From: Rhodopseudomonas infernalis | GTDB lineage: Bacteria; Pseudomonadota; Alphaproteobacteria; Rhizobiales; Xanthobacteraceae | Length of the DNA: 64,000 nt | Assembly (NCBI RefSeq): GCF_022271405.1 | Contig: NZ_JAJNAL010000021.1 | Coordinates: 1-64,000, forward strand | Direction of reading: 5' to 3' | Shown here: positions 7,998 through 15,964 of the stretch, piece after piece | Numbering within the stretch: position 1 is the stretch's first letter | Layout of the letters: every line of letters starts with the position of its first letter | Notes under the pieces: model-generated | The model's database searches: none | What the model saw: the letters and a program-made list of their open reading frames with translations, nothing else | What the model was told of the DNA's origin: nothing | Position numbers and translations under genes: made by a program

Positions 7998-9920
7998 TCA
8001 TCCTCGCTTCACGCCCCGCCCGCTCTGCAGACGCCGCAGCGCGTCGACCAATGCGTCGATGTCGTCATGCGTGTTGTAGAGCGCGAGCGACGGGCGCACC
8101 GTGGTTTCGACACCGAAGCGGCGCAGGATCGGCTGGGCGCAATGATGGCCGGCGCGCACCGCGATGCCTTCGCGATCGAGCGCCTTGCCGACGTCCTCGC
8201 TGCGGCAACCATCGAGCACGAACGACATGATGCCGGCTTTCTCGCGTGCGGTGCCGATCAGCTTCAGGCCGGGCACCGTCAGCAGCCGCTCGGTGCCATA
8301 AAGGAGTAGTTCGTGCTCGTGCGCCGCGATGTTGGCCATGCCGATGCGGCTCAGATAATCGATCGCGGCGCCGAGCCCGACGGCGTCGGCGATGTTGCCG
8401 GTGCCGGCCTCGAAGCGGTCCGGCGGCCCCTGGAAGATGGTCTTCTCGAAGGTGACGTCGGCGATCATATTGCCGCCGCCCTGCCAGGGCGGCATCGCTT
8501 CCAGCACGTCGGCCTTGCCGTACAGCACGCCGATGCCGGTCGGCGCGAACATCTTGTGGCCGGAGAAGGCGTAGAAATCGACGTCCAGCGCCTGCACGTC
8601 GACCGGCAGGTGGCAGATGCCCTGCGCACCGTCGACCAGCACCCTGGCGCCGTGGCGATGCGCCAGCGCGGTCATCTCGGCAACCGGCGTCACCGTGCCG
8701 AGCGCGTTCGACACCTGCGTGAACGCAACGATCTTCGTCTTCGGCCCGAGCAGCTTCTCGTACTCGTCCAGCAAAATCTGACCATGATCGTCGACCGGCG
8801 CGACGCGCAGCCGCGCGCCTTTCTCGGCCGCGAGTTGCTGCCATGGCACGATGTTGGCGTGGTGCTCGAGATGCGACACCACGATCTCGTCGCCCTCGCC
8901 GATATTCCGCCGGCCCCAGGCCTGCGCCACCAGATTGATCGCCTCGGTGGCGCCGCGCACGAACACCACGTCCTTCACCGACGGCGCATTGATGAACGCG
9001 CGGACCTTGTCGCGCGCCGCCTCGTAGACGTCGGTCGCGCGCGCCGCCAGCGTATGCGCGGCGCGGTGGATGTTGGAATTCTCGTGCTTGTAGAAGTGCG
9101 CCAGCCGGTCGATCACGCATTGCGGCTTCTGCGTCGTGGCGCCGTTGTCGAGCCAGACCAGCGGGCGGCCGTTGACGGTCTCCTGCAGGATCGGGAAATC
9201 GCGTTTGAATACGTTCGCGTCGAACGGCCGCGTGCCGGACAGATCGAGCACGTGCACCTCGGTGCGGTGCTGCGAGGCCAGCCCGGCGAGATCGAACGTC
9301 TCCGCGCGCGGAGCCGGCGACGGCGGCGCGGCGGGTGTCGCCCGCGCCAGAGGATTGTCGGCGAGGAAGTACAGCGGCGCCGAGGCCGCGGCCGCGCTCG
9401 CGCCGAACGGACCTGCGCCGGCCCCCTCGGGCGGCACGAAGCTGCGCAAATCCCCGAGCCGACCCGGCAGCGCCGCCAGATCCGTCTCGCGCGCGAACAC
9501 AGGTTCGATTACCGGCGCGGAGGCCGGCGGCGGAGCGACCGGCGTCGCCGCCAGTGGCACCGTCAGGTCGAGCGGCGCGATGGGAGAGCGTGGGCTCGCG
9601 GCTTCCGGCGCAAGCTTCGGATCGAGCGCGAACCCGGGCGCCGATGGCCGCGCCGCGCCGATCGTCGGGATCGGCGACGCCGAGCCCGGATTATGGTTCG
9701 GCTTGAGCGACGGCGTCAGCGGCGGCGTGCCGGGGATCGCATTCAGCAGAGGTTCGGCGGCGAACAGCGGCGCCGAGCCGAGCGCTGCGCCCGGCGCTGG
9801 CACGGCGCCGTTCGGCAGCGCCGAGAACAACGCATTCGCCAGCCGCGCGATAGCGTCGACATCCGGCGCGCCGAGCGGCGCGGACGCGGGATGCAGCACC
9901 GCAGGCTCAGGCGTACTCAT
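7998..9920 (-). CDS. Cysteine desulfurase, family 2A encapsulin cargo
   Basis: The PLP enzyme converts cysteine to alanine and enzyme-bound persulfide. Of 640 residues, about 230-632 form a SufS-like group II desulfurase, with PLP lysine K456 in SGHK and catalytic cysteine C594 in RAGHHCAQP. Residues 1-225 are Ala/Pro-rich, low in charge and probably disordered. Islands such as DAIARLANALFSALP (22-36) and APLYFLADNPLAR (181-193) stand out. Such an N-terminal extension is the known cargo-loading domain of desulfurases packed in family 2A encapsulins. The start is ATG 9920, overlapping the end of the shell gene by 14 bases; a longer upstream reading lies wholly within the shell gene. Housekeeping SufS for Fe-S assembly is less likely, since no suf genes are near. 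Confidence 0.95.
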   Translation of the reverse strand: MSTPEPAVLHPASAPLGAPDVDAIARLANALFSALPNGAVPAPGAALGSAPLFAAEPLLNAIPGTPPLTPSLKPNHNPGSASPIPTIGAARPSAPGFALDPKLAPEAASPRSPIAPLDLTVPLAATPVAPPPASAPVIEPVFARETDLAALPGRLGDLRSFVPPEGAGAGPFGASAAAASAPLYFLADNPLARATPAAPPSPAPRAETFDLAGLASQHRTEVHVLDLSGTRPFDANVFKRDFPILQETVNGRPLVWLDNGATTQKPQCVIDRLAHFYKHENSNIHRAAHTLAARATDVYEAARDKVRAFINAPSVKDVVFVRGATEAINLVAQAWGRRNIGEGDEIVVSHLEHHANIVPWQQLAAEKGARLRVAPVDDHGQILLDEYEKLLGPKTKIVAFTQVSNALGTVTPVAEMTALAHRHGARVLVDGAQGICHLPVDVQALDVDFYAFSGHKMFAPTGIGVLYGKADVLEAMPPWQGGGNMIADVTFEKTIFQGPPDRFEAGTGNIADAVGLGAAIDYLSRIGMANIAAHEHELLLYGTERLLTVPGLKLIGTAREKAGIMSFVLDGCRSEDVGKALDREGIAVRAGHHCAQPILRRFGVETTVRPSLALYNTHDDIDALVDALRRLQSGRGVKRG

Positions 9921-10851
9921 GATACGTCCCGACCTCGACGTCATCGAGCACGCCGAGCGCATCCTCGGTCAGCACCGCCAGCGAGCAGTACAGCGAGATC
10001 AGATAGGACGCGATCGCCTTGCGATTGATGCCCATGAAGCGCACCGACAGGCTCGGCGCCACTTCGCCCGGCACGCCGGGCTGGAACAGGCCGACCACGC
10101 CCTGCTTCTTCTCGCCGGTGCGCAGCAGCAGGATCTTGGTGCGGCCCTGCTCATCGACCGGCACCTTGTCGGACGGCACCAGCGGCAGCCCGCGCCAGGT
10201 CAGGAACGGCGAGCCGAACAGATTGAGCGTCGGCGGCGGCACGCCGCGCCGGGTGCATTCGCGGCCGAACGCGGCGATCGCGCGCGGGTGCGCCAAGAAG
10301 AATGCCGGCTCCTTCCACACCTTGGTGATCAGCTCGTCGAGATCGTCCGGCGTCGGCGGCCCCCTGCGGGTCGAGATCCGCTGCGACGGCGCGGTGTTGG
10401 CGAGCAGCCCGTATTCGGCATTGTTGATCAGCTCGCTCTCCTGCCGCTCCTTGACCTTCTCGATCAGCAGCCGCAACTGTTCCTGAATCTGATCGAACGG
10501 ATGGCTGTAGAGGTCGGACACGCGGGTTTGCACGTCGAGCACGGTGGTCACGGCGTTGAGGAAGTATTCGCGCGGCTGCTCCTCGTAATCGACGAAGGTC
10601 TCCGGCAGATCCGCATCGCGATCACGCCGCGGACTGCACTCGACATCGAACGAGGGTGACGCGGTCGCGCCGCGGGTCTCCTTGACGCGGTTCAGGCGAA
10701 AGATACCAGCCTCGACCGGTGTCCAGTGCAGCAGCGGCACCAGCCAGCGCGGCGAGATACCGCCCCATTGCGCCCGAGTCTTGGTAGCGTTGGCAAGCTG
10801 CCGCGCAGCGCCTTCCGCGAGTGTCCTGCGGATTTCGGTATCATCAGCCAT
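9907..10851 (-). CDS. Family 2A encapsulin nanocompartment shell protein (SrpI-like)
   Basis: The 314-residue protein has the HK97-type encapsulin fold and should assemble into a cytosolic icosahedral shell. The evidence is the length, the motifs WLVPLLHWTPVEAGIFRLN and VRFMGINRKAIASYLISLY, and the downstream desulfurase with a cargo domain. It lacks the cyclic-nucleotide-binding insertion of family 2B, so 2A is the call. Shells of this type are induced by sulfur starvation in Synechococcus (SrpI), and sulfur storage has been reported for an Acinetobacter homologue. The start is ATG 10851, with GGGGAAGAG 5 bases upstream; an earlier in-frame start would add an Arg/Cys-rich lead unlike the family. 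It is the first gene of the block, preceded by a 380-base regulatory gap. Confidence 0.94.
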   Translation of the reverse strand: MADDTEIRRTLAEGAARQLANATKTRAQWGGISPRWLVPLLHWTPVEAGIFRLNRVKETRGATASPSFDVECSPRRDRDADLPETFVDYEEQPREYFLNAVTTVLDVQTRVSDLYSHPFDQIQEQLRLLIEKVKERQESELINNAEYGLLANTAPSQRISTRRGPPTPDDLDELITKVWKEPAFFLAHPRAIAAFGRECTRRGVPPPTLNLFGSPFLTWRGLPLVPSDKVPVDEQGRTKILLLRTGEKKQGVVGLFQPGVPGEVAPSLSVRFMGINRKAIASYLISLYCSLAVLTEDALGVLDDVEVGTYHEYA

Positions 10852-10904
10852 CTGATCTCTTCCCCTGCACGCGCATCGCCGTTGACGCGCGCCGTTCAAC
10901 TGGA

Positions 10905-11121
10905 ACTAACAACCGGGATAAGAGAAGATTTGCACCGAGTCCACGCCGGGGACGTTCGATTATTCCGGCGCGATGGAGAATAGCATTCTACTAACAACAG
11001 CAATAAACTCCTCGATGCTAATCGCAGCCGTGCGGTCAGCACCGCATTCTCCCGACGCGCCACGCAGGAGAACGAGGTGCTAAGCGGGTGCTTCATCATT
11101 CTTTCGGTGCATAGGAATGAT
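10905..11121. promoter_or_regulatory. Encapsulin operon upstream region with repeated motifs
   Basis: The gap before the shell gene (10852-11230) holds three signals. ACTAACAAC-N4-ATAA occurs twice, at 10905-10921 and 10990-11006, 85 bases apart. GGAGAATAGCATTCT (10975-10989) contains the palindrome AGAAT-AGC-ATTCT and shares GGAGAATA with the metNIQ upstream region. ATCATTC and GAATGAT form a perfect 7-base inverted repeat at 11095-11101/11115-11121. A LysR-type (CysB-like) activator is a plausible but unproven reader. No tidy -35/-10 pair is claimed. Confidence 0.45.
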
Positions 11122-11230
11122 CTACTCTGGTCCCACAGGCGCTTCGGTGCGCCGCCGCGGAAGACCGGCGAGTGTCAGCCCGTCAGGATGTGAAGGGTAA
11201 TAGCAGACCAGCGGATCATCGCGAACGCTA

Positions 11231-11635
11231 TCAGCGCGTGCGCCGCATCTCGTCGCGCCGCATCGGCATCGCATCGACCTTGGCGAACAGAACCTCCGCC
11301 GACAGAGGCTTGTCCGAGGAGAGCGCGGTGTGGCCGTCCTTGCCGATCAGGAACACCTGAAATCGCTTGCCATCGGCGGACAGCCGCGACCGGATCTGAC
11401 GCGCGCGGTCGCTATCGCCGACCGCCTCGCGCAGAACGATCCCGCGTTCGGACATGCCGGCGGCGGCCGCCTGATAAATCTGGCGCTGCTGCTCTACGGC
11501 GGCGTTGCCGGCGGGCGCGACGACGACGATGACGCGGTTTTTCCACCGCAATTCGTCGAGCGGCGACGCCTGGCTGTGGCCGGTCATCAGCATCATCCCC
11601 GTCACCAGTCCCGTCGCGAGCTTTCGGACGTGCAT
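11231..11635 (-). CDS. DUF4174 domain-containing exported protein
   Basis: This is a 134-residue secreted protein of unknown function. An N-terminal signal peptide (MHVRKLATGLVTGMMLMTG, cut near SQA) is followed by the DUF4174 pattern LDELRWKNRVIVVVAPAG, a central FQVFLIGKDG, and a final VDAMPMRRDEMRR. The family has a thioredoxin-like look but no cysteine pair. ATG 11635 has GAGG at 6 bases; ATG 11638 is one codon earlier but too close to the ribosome site. It is transcribed away from DUF763 and towards the encapsulin regulatory gap. Confidence 0.85.
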   Translation of the reverse strand: MHVRKLATGLVTGMMLMTGHSQASPLDELRWKNRVIVVVAPAGNAAVEQQRQIYQAAAAGMSERGIVLREAVGDSDRARQIRSRLSADGKRFQVFLIGKDGHTALSSDKPLSAEVLFAKVDAMPMRRDEMRRTR

Positions 11636-11796
11636 CATGTTCCTCGGCTTGTTTGCCGCCCCTCCGGTAACGTCGGACGCGATCGAATGATCCAGCCAGT
11701 CCGAGAGCCGTCGTCCGGATTTCGGCAGCAGCCTCGTTGCCAATGCTCGGAGCGCTGCCTAGACTCTGGCCATGAGCTCGATGACATTTGCCCCGC

Positions 11797-13044
11797 ATGA
11801 CCCGGCGTAGCGGCAGCGCGGATCTGCCGCTGCATGGCGGCCGCGTCCCGCAATGGCTGGCGGACCGCATGTCGGCGCTCGGCGCCATTGTCTGTCAGGC
11901 GATCGTGCATCATTACGGCCGCGAGGAATTGCTCGCCCGCCTCGCCCACCCGTTCTGGTTTCAGGCATTCGGCAGCGTGATGGGGATGGACTGGCACTCG
12001 TCGGGCATCACCACGAGCGTGATCGGTGCGTTGAAGCGCGGGCTTGCGCCGCTCGGCAACGAGCTCGGCGTTCATGTCTGCGGCGGTCGCGGGCGGCATT
12101 CGCGGCGCACGCCGGACGAACTGATGGCGCTGGGACAGCGCGTCGGTTTCGACGGCGCGGCCCTGACCCGCGCCAGCCGGCTGGTCGCCAAGGTCGACAG
12201 CGCCGCCGTGCAGGACGGCTTCGACCTGTATCTGCACGGCTTCTTCGTCACCGACGACGGACAGTGGACCGTTGTGCAGCAGGGCATGAACGAGACCAAG
12301 CGGCAGGCGCGCCGCTACCACTGGCATTCGGAAAACCTCGCGAGCTTCGTCGAAGCGCCGCACGCCGCGATCGACGGACCGACGCAGGGCCAGATCGTCA
12401 ACCTCACCGACAGGCGCGCGGCGCCGTCGCGCGAGGCTCAGCTCGAATTGCTGGCCGACCTCGGCCCCGACGGCGTTGTCCGGACCTATCTGGATGCGAC
12501 CGCAGAGCCTCCCGCACAAGCCATGCTGCCGCATCTGATCATGCCGGCACATCACGATGTCCGCTCGGCAGACGTCTTCACACGCCGGCTGCACGGCACC
12601 CTCGCCGCCGCGGCCGATCGCGGCCCGATCGACTTTCCAGACCTGCTGCTCACGCCCGGCGTCGGCGCCCGCACCGTTCAATCGCTGGCGATGGTCGCCG
12701 AGGTCGTGCACGGCGCGCCGTATCGGTTCGCCGATCCAGCCCGCTTCTCGCTAGCGCATGGCGGCAAGGACCGCCATCCGTATCCGGTCCCGATCAAGGT
12801 CTACGACGAGACGATCCGCGTGCTGAAGTCCGCGGTGCAGAACGCCAGGCTCGGGCGCGACGAGGAGCTGCAGACCATCCGGCGACTCGACGAGCAGGCG
12901 CGCCGCCTGGAGCGCACCGCGAGCGGGCCGTCATTCGAGGACTACGTCGGCGGCGAGCGCAAGGCCTCGCCGGCACTCGGCGGCCGCTCGGTGTTCGGCT
13001 GGGAAGCCGACCTCGTCGGCGTTGCGAGCGCGCCAGCCAAATGA
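11797..13044 (+). CDS. DUF763 domain-containing protein
   Basis: The 415-residue protein matches the DUF763 family: SADLPLHGGRVPQWLADRM near the N-terminus, FGSVMGMDWHSSGITTSV, and KVDSAAVQDGFDLYLHGF. Function is unknown; the family occurs in archaea and bacteria and has been associated with nucleic acid metabolism only by context. The start is ATG 11797 (MTRRSG); a TTG three codons earlier is also possible, and neither has a strong ribosome site. Its stop overlaps the ATG of the downstream hydrolase (ATGA at 13041-13044), so the two are co-translated. Confidence 0.85.
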   Translation: MTRRSGSADLPLHGGRVPQWLADRMSALGAIVCQAIVHHYGREELLARLAHPFWFQAFGSVMGMDWHSSGITTSVIGALKRGLAPLGNELGVHVCGGRGRHSRRTPDELMALGQRVGFDGAALTRASRLVAKVDSAAVQDGFDLYLHGFFVTDDGQWTVVQQGMNETKRQARRYHWHSENLASFVEAPHAAIDGPTQGQIVNLTDRRAAPSREAQLELLADLGPDGVVRTYLDATAEPPAQAMLPHLIMPAHHDVRSADVFTRRLHGTLAAAADRGPIDFPDLLLTPGVGARTVQSLAMVAEVVHGAPYRFADPARFSLAHGGKDRHPYPVPIKVYDETIRVLKSAVQNARLGRDEELQTIRRLDEQARRLERTASGPSFEDYVGGERKASPALGGRSVFGWEADLVGVASAPAK

Positions 13045-13742
13045 CCCGCGCGCCTGCGACTGAGCTGTTCAAGATCGAGGGCGAGAGCGCGTTGCCGTTA
13101 TCGGCGATCTGGATGAAGCCTGACGACGCACGGGCCTGCCTGGTGCTTGCGCATGGCGCCGGCGCGGGCATGACGCATGCGTTCATGGAGCACGTCGCAA
13201 CCGGACTCGCCGCGCACGGCGTGGCGACGCTGCGCTTCCAGTTTCCCTACATGGAGAAAGGCAGCAAGCGCCCGGATTCCCCCGCCGTCGCACACACGGC
13301 GATCCGCGACGCGGTAGCCGAGGCGCGCAGGCGCTGCGGCAACCTTCCGCTGCTGGCCGGCGGCAAATCCTTCGGCGGCCGGATGACCTCGCAGGCGCAA
13401 GCGCTGGCACCGCTGGACGGCGTGCGCGGCCTCGTCTTCCTCGGCTTCCCGCTGCATCCGGCCGGAAAGCCCGCGATCACCCGTGCCGAGCACCTCGCCG
13501 ACATTCGCGTGCCGATGCTGTTCGTCCAGGGGACGCGCGACAAACTCGCCGAGCCGGATCTGCTCGGCCCCGTGATCCACCAACTCGGCAAAACCGCCAC
13601 CCTGCACCCGGTCGCCGACGCCGATCACGCCTTCCACGTCCCAGCCCGCACCGGCCGGCGGGACGGCGATGTGACCAGCAAGATTTGTGGGGCGGTGGCG
13701 GGGTGGGTCGAGCGCACAATCGGCGCGATTTTTGATCTTTAG
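13041..13742 (+). CDS. Alpha/beta hydrolase (dienelactone hydrolase/KANL3-Tex30 type)
   Basis: The 233-residue soluble hydrolase of unknown substrate has its oxyanion region at LVLAHGAGAGMTH, nucleophile Ser in GGKSFGGRM, acid Asp in FVQGTRDKLAEP and catalytic His in ADADHAFHV. This set matches the dienelactone-hydrolase-like family related to Tex30. The start is the ATG in the four-base overlap with DUF763. A much longer frame upstream is a shadow of DUF763. Confidence 0.88.
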   Translation: MTRAPATELFKIEGESALPLSAIWMKPDDARACLVLAHGAGAGMTHAFMEHVATGLAAHGVATLRFQFPYMEKGSKRPDSPAVAHTAIRDAVAEARRRCGNLPLLAGGKSFGGRMTSQAQALAPLDGVRGLVFLGFPLHPAGKPAITRAEHLADIRVPMLFVQGTRDKLAEPDLLGPVIHQLGKTATLHPVADADHAFHVPARTGRRDGDVTSKICGAVAGWVERTIGAIFDL

Positions 13743-13843
13743 CCGTTGATACCGCCCATAGACCCTATCTTAAAGAAGGTTGCGAGCTCAAATTATTCTA
13801 TTGTAGGCTGATTCATTCTCAATGTTATTTGAGGGGCACGGAA

Positions 13844-14350
13844 GTGGAAGGCAACCTAGCGAGTATTAAGGTGAAGCTGGGCAACGTGGAAATCGAATAT
13901 CAAGGCGCCTCCGAATTCTTGCAGGCTGATCTGATTCGAATACTGAAAGAGCTACTAGAACTTCAGAAAGAGTTTCCCGCTGTCGAAGCCACAGCCTCAC
14001 CAGCAAATCCAACCATTGATCAATTGGGCAAGAAAAACAACGAGACGCGGGTTGTTCACGATCATTCCACAAGCACGATCGCTACCATCTTAGCTGTCAG
14101 CTCGGGACCAGAACTCGTAAAGGCCGCCGCCGCCCATATTCATTTTTCGAAAGCTGGGAAAACGTTCTCCCGACAAGAACTTATCGATGCAATGCGCTCC
14201 GCACCAGCGTATTTCAAAGAGACTTTTATCAATAACTTGAGCTCAAGCCTGAAGCGGCTAACGAAAGACGACGTATTGCGCGTCGTCGGCAATGACTCGT
14301 TTTCGTTATCAGCTAAAGCCATCGCAGAGATAGAGCCCAAACTTGCTTAA
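13844..14350 (+). CDS. Hypothetical protein with winged-helix-like C-terminus (island gene 1)
   Basis: The 168-residue protein is not recognised. The N-terminal third reads as short beta strands (SIKVKLGNVEIEYQG) then a helix (LIRILKELLELQKEF). A Pro/Asn-rich linker follows, and the C-terminal 65 residues (SRQELIDAMRSA, SLKRLTKDDVLRVV, SFSLSAKAIAEIEP) look like a winged helix. The start chosen is GTG 13844 with AGGGG 7 bases upstream; a TTG at 13829 would include the ribosome site itself. GC content is only about half in hand-counted lines, well below the neighbours, which suggests horizontal transfer. It overlaps the next gene by 8 bases. Confidence 0.72.
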   Translation: MEGNLASIKVKLGNVEIEYQGASEFLQADLIRILKELLELQKEFPAVEATASPANPTIDQLGKKNNETRVVHDHSTSTIATILAVSSGPELVKAAAAHIHFSKAGKTFSRQELIDAMRSAPAYFKETFINNLSSSLKRLTKDDVLRVVGNDSFSLSAKAIAEIEPKLA

Positions 14351-15071
14351 AGCACCTGAACTGAAAAATTGGCTGCACCGTGATCTGACAAGAAAAGATA
14401 AGGTGCTTCTCGTATTAGCATCAGATGATACAAACTGGCAGGTCGCGGAGATCAGGGCTCGGGCCCTCGATGCTGGATTGAGGGATATCGTTAATTGGAA
14501 CGTGTCCCAGATACTTGGAACGACCAAAGGACTTGCTATCGCGACACCAAAGGGATGGGAGTTGACGGATGCCGGGAAGCAACACTTAAGGACGCTGGGC
14601 GTTTCAAGCATCAGTCCCGCAGCAGTGCTGATAGCTACCGATCTACGCAATCTCCTCTCACGCGTAAAAGATAGTGATACGCGGGCCTTCGTGCAAGAAG
14701 CGGTGCAGTGTTATGAATTTGAGCTATATCGCTCGGCAGTAGTGATGTCGTGGCTTGCTGCGGTACATGTACTAAAGGCGGTCGTTCAAGCCCAATATCT
14801 GACTGCCTTCAATACTGAAGCGTCGAGGATTGACCAGAAGTGGAAACCAGCCAAGACGACTGATGACCTTGGACGAATGCAAGAAACGGAATTCCTAGAC
14901 CGGATCGCGGCCATTTCCGTTATCGGCAAGAACGTCAAAGACGAACTGCAAAAGTGCCTAAAATTACGCAATGGTTGCGGTCACCCCAATAGTTTGAAGA
15001 TTTCAACGAACACCGTCGCGAGCCACATCGAAATTCTAATTTTGAACGTTTTCACCCCGTTCGCTCGATAG
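14343..15071 (+). CDS. HEPN-like protein with R-x4-H motif (island gene 2)
   Basis: The 242-residue protein starts at a TTG that overlaps the stop of the previous gene, so it is translationally coupled. Residues 16-85 look like a winged helix ending in GWELTDAGKQHLRTL. Residues 110-240 are helical: EAVQCYEFELYRSAVVMSWL, then LKLRNGCGHPNS with R209-x4-H214. That is the R-x4-6-H signature of HEPN ribonucleases, seen in many toxin and defence proteins. RNase activity is inferred, not shown. Base composition is atypical like its partner. A regulator-plus-HEPN pair beside a tRNA fits a small mobile defence or toxin-antitoxin module. Confidence 0.75.
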   Translation: MLKAPELKNWLHRDLTRKDKVLLVLASDDTNWQVAEIRARALDAGLRDIVNWNVSQILGTTKGLAIATPKGWELTDAGKQHLRTLGVSSISPAAVLIATDLRNLLSRVKDSDTRAFVQEAVQCYEFELYRSAVVMSWLAAVHVLKAVVQAQYLTAFNTEASRIDQKWKPAKTTDDLGRMQETEFLDRIAAISVIGKNVKDELQKCLKLRNGCGHPNSLKISTNTVASHIEILILNVFTPFAR

Positions 15072-15465
15072 CCGTATGCTCTTCGAATTGTGCACTTACC
15101 CCCACCTCTCTGCATTCTCCCGATTCAGATCGGTCTTCGCAGTCGCAATCCGATCCTGCAGGCTCATGGTCATATTTTCCGGCGGCTCTCGGAAGCCTTG
15201 AGAGCTTCAATCAGGTCGGGTTGGACTATGAGGATGCGGCGAATCACGCTTATTCGAAATCACGCCCGCACTAAACGGACGTAGAGCGCGGGCGTGGTTT
15301 GGGCGGCTTCGCCTACACTTCCCGGCATTTCCACGGCTCGCTCATCTCGGGGCATCCCGAGGAACGGCGCCATGTTGGCGAAGAATTCAGTGGTCCCACT
15401 GCGGCCCACGGCAGGCTCACGGGTCGGTTAAGCAATTGTGACGTATAATTTTTGCAATGGCCTGG
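15072..15465. other. Gene-poor scar next to tRNA-Gly
   Basis: No intact gene is seen. On the minus strand a frame without a start runs from about 15430 to a stop at 15260-15262 and contains FFANMAPFLGMPRDERAVEM. It looks like the C-terminal end of a lost protein but I do not recognise it. The position, between a low-GC two-gene insert and a tRNA, fits a decayed integration site. A direct repeat of the tRNA 3' end was not found here by eye. Confidence 0.35.
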
Positions 15466-15539
15466 TGGAGCGGGTGAAGGGAATCGAACCCTCGTATTCA
15501 GCTTGGAAGGCTGCTGCTCTACCATTGAGCTACACCCGC
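15466..15539 (-). tRNA. tRNA-Gly (UCC anticodon)
   Basis: A 74-base tRNA with encoded CCA (15466-15468). The acceptor GCGGGTG pairs with CACCCGC, the D arm is GCTC/GAGC, the anticodon loop CTTCCAA carries TCC, and the T arm is AGGGTTCGATTCCCT. All four arms fold without mismatch. Confidence 0.97.
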
Positions 15540-15964
15540 GTCGGGCGTTGCCTAACATGCCCGCGGGCTCGCCTCAACACCCTGTGGGGCCGCAGGCGGG
15601 GATGATGGCGAGCGGGTGCGCCCGCCGCCGCCTTGGCAAGGCCGGCCGCGCCTTCCTGGAGCAGCTGTCGCCGTCCTTCAAGGGCCAACGGCCCGTGCAC
15701 GGTGCGGCCGGGGGCCCTCCGATCGTGGTCGGCGCAGGCGCAGTGCCTGGGGCTCCCTCACCCCCGCCCTCTCCCGCAAGCGGGAGAGGGAGCCTGCCGT
15801 GCTCGGCGTCCGACGTCGGTTGTCCCCGCAGCCGGGCCTGCGGCTGCCCGTCGGACACCCCGCCCGTCGCACCGGCGCGTGCCTGCCTCCGCCGCCATCG
15901 CGCAATTGGAACAGAACGGGCGCGTTCCAGTTGTGGGGCAAACACCCTACCACCGGAGGCGACG
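15540..15964. repeat. Intergenic stretch with CCCTCTCCCGC hairpin, copy 2
   Basis: No gene is supported in these 425 bases. CCCTCTCCCGC-aa-GCGGGAGAGGG at 15767-15790 is identical to the element at 235-258. The stretch just before 15965 must hold the promoter of the DUF892 gene, but no clear boxes stand out. Confidence 0.5.

Noticed and set aside
7998-9920. Housekeeping SufS assignment for the desulfurase
   Set aside because: No sufBCDE genes nearby, and the long disordered N-terminus plus overlap with the shell gene indicate encapsulin cargo instead.
11853-13040. Long N-terminal extension of the alpha/beta hydrolase
   Set aside because: That part of the frame lies within DUF763 in another frame; the ATG at 13041 in the four-base overlap is the natural start.
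15090-15284. 64-codon plus-strand frame after the HEPN-like gene
   Set aside because: No ribosome site or recognisable sequence; Leu/Pro/Arg-rich reading in a decayed stretch.
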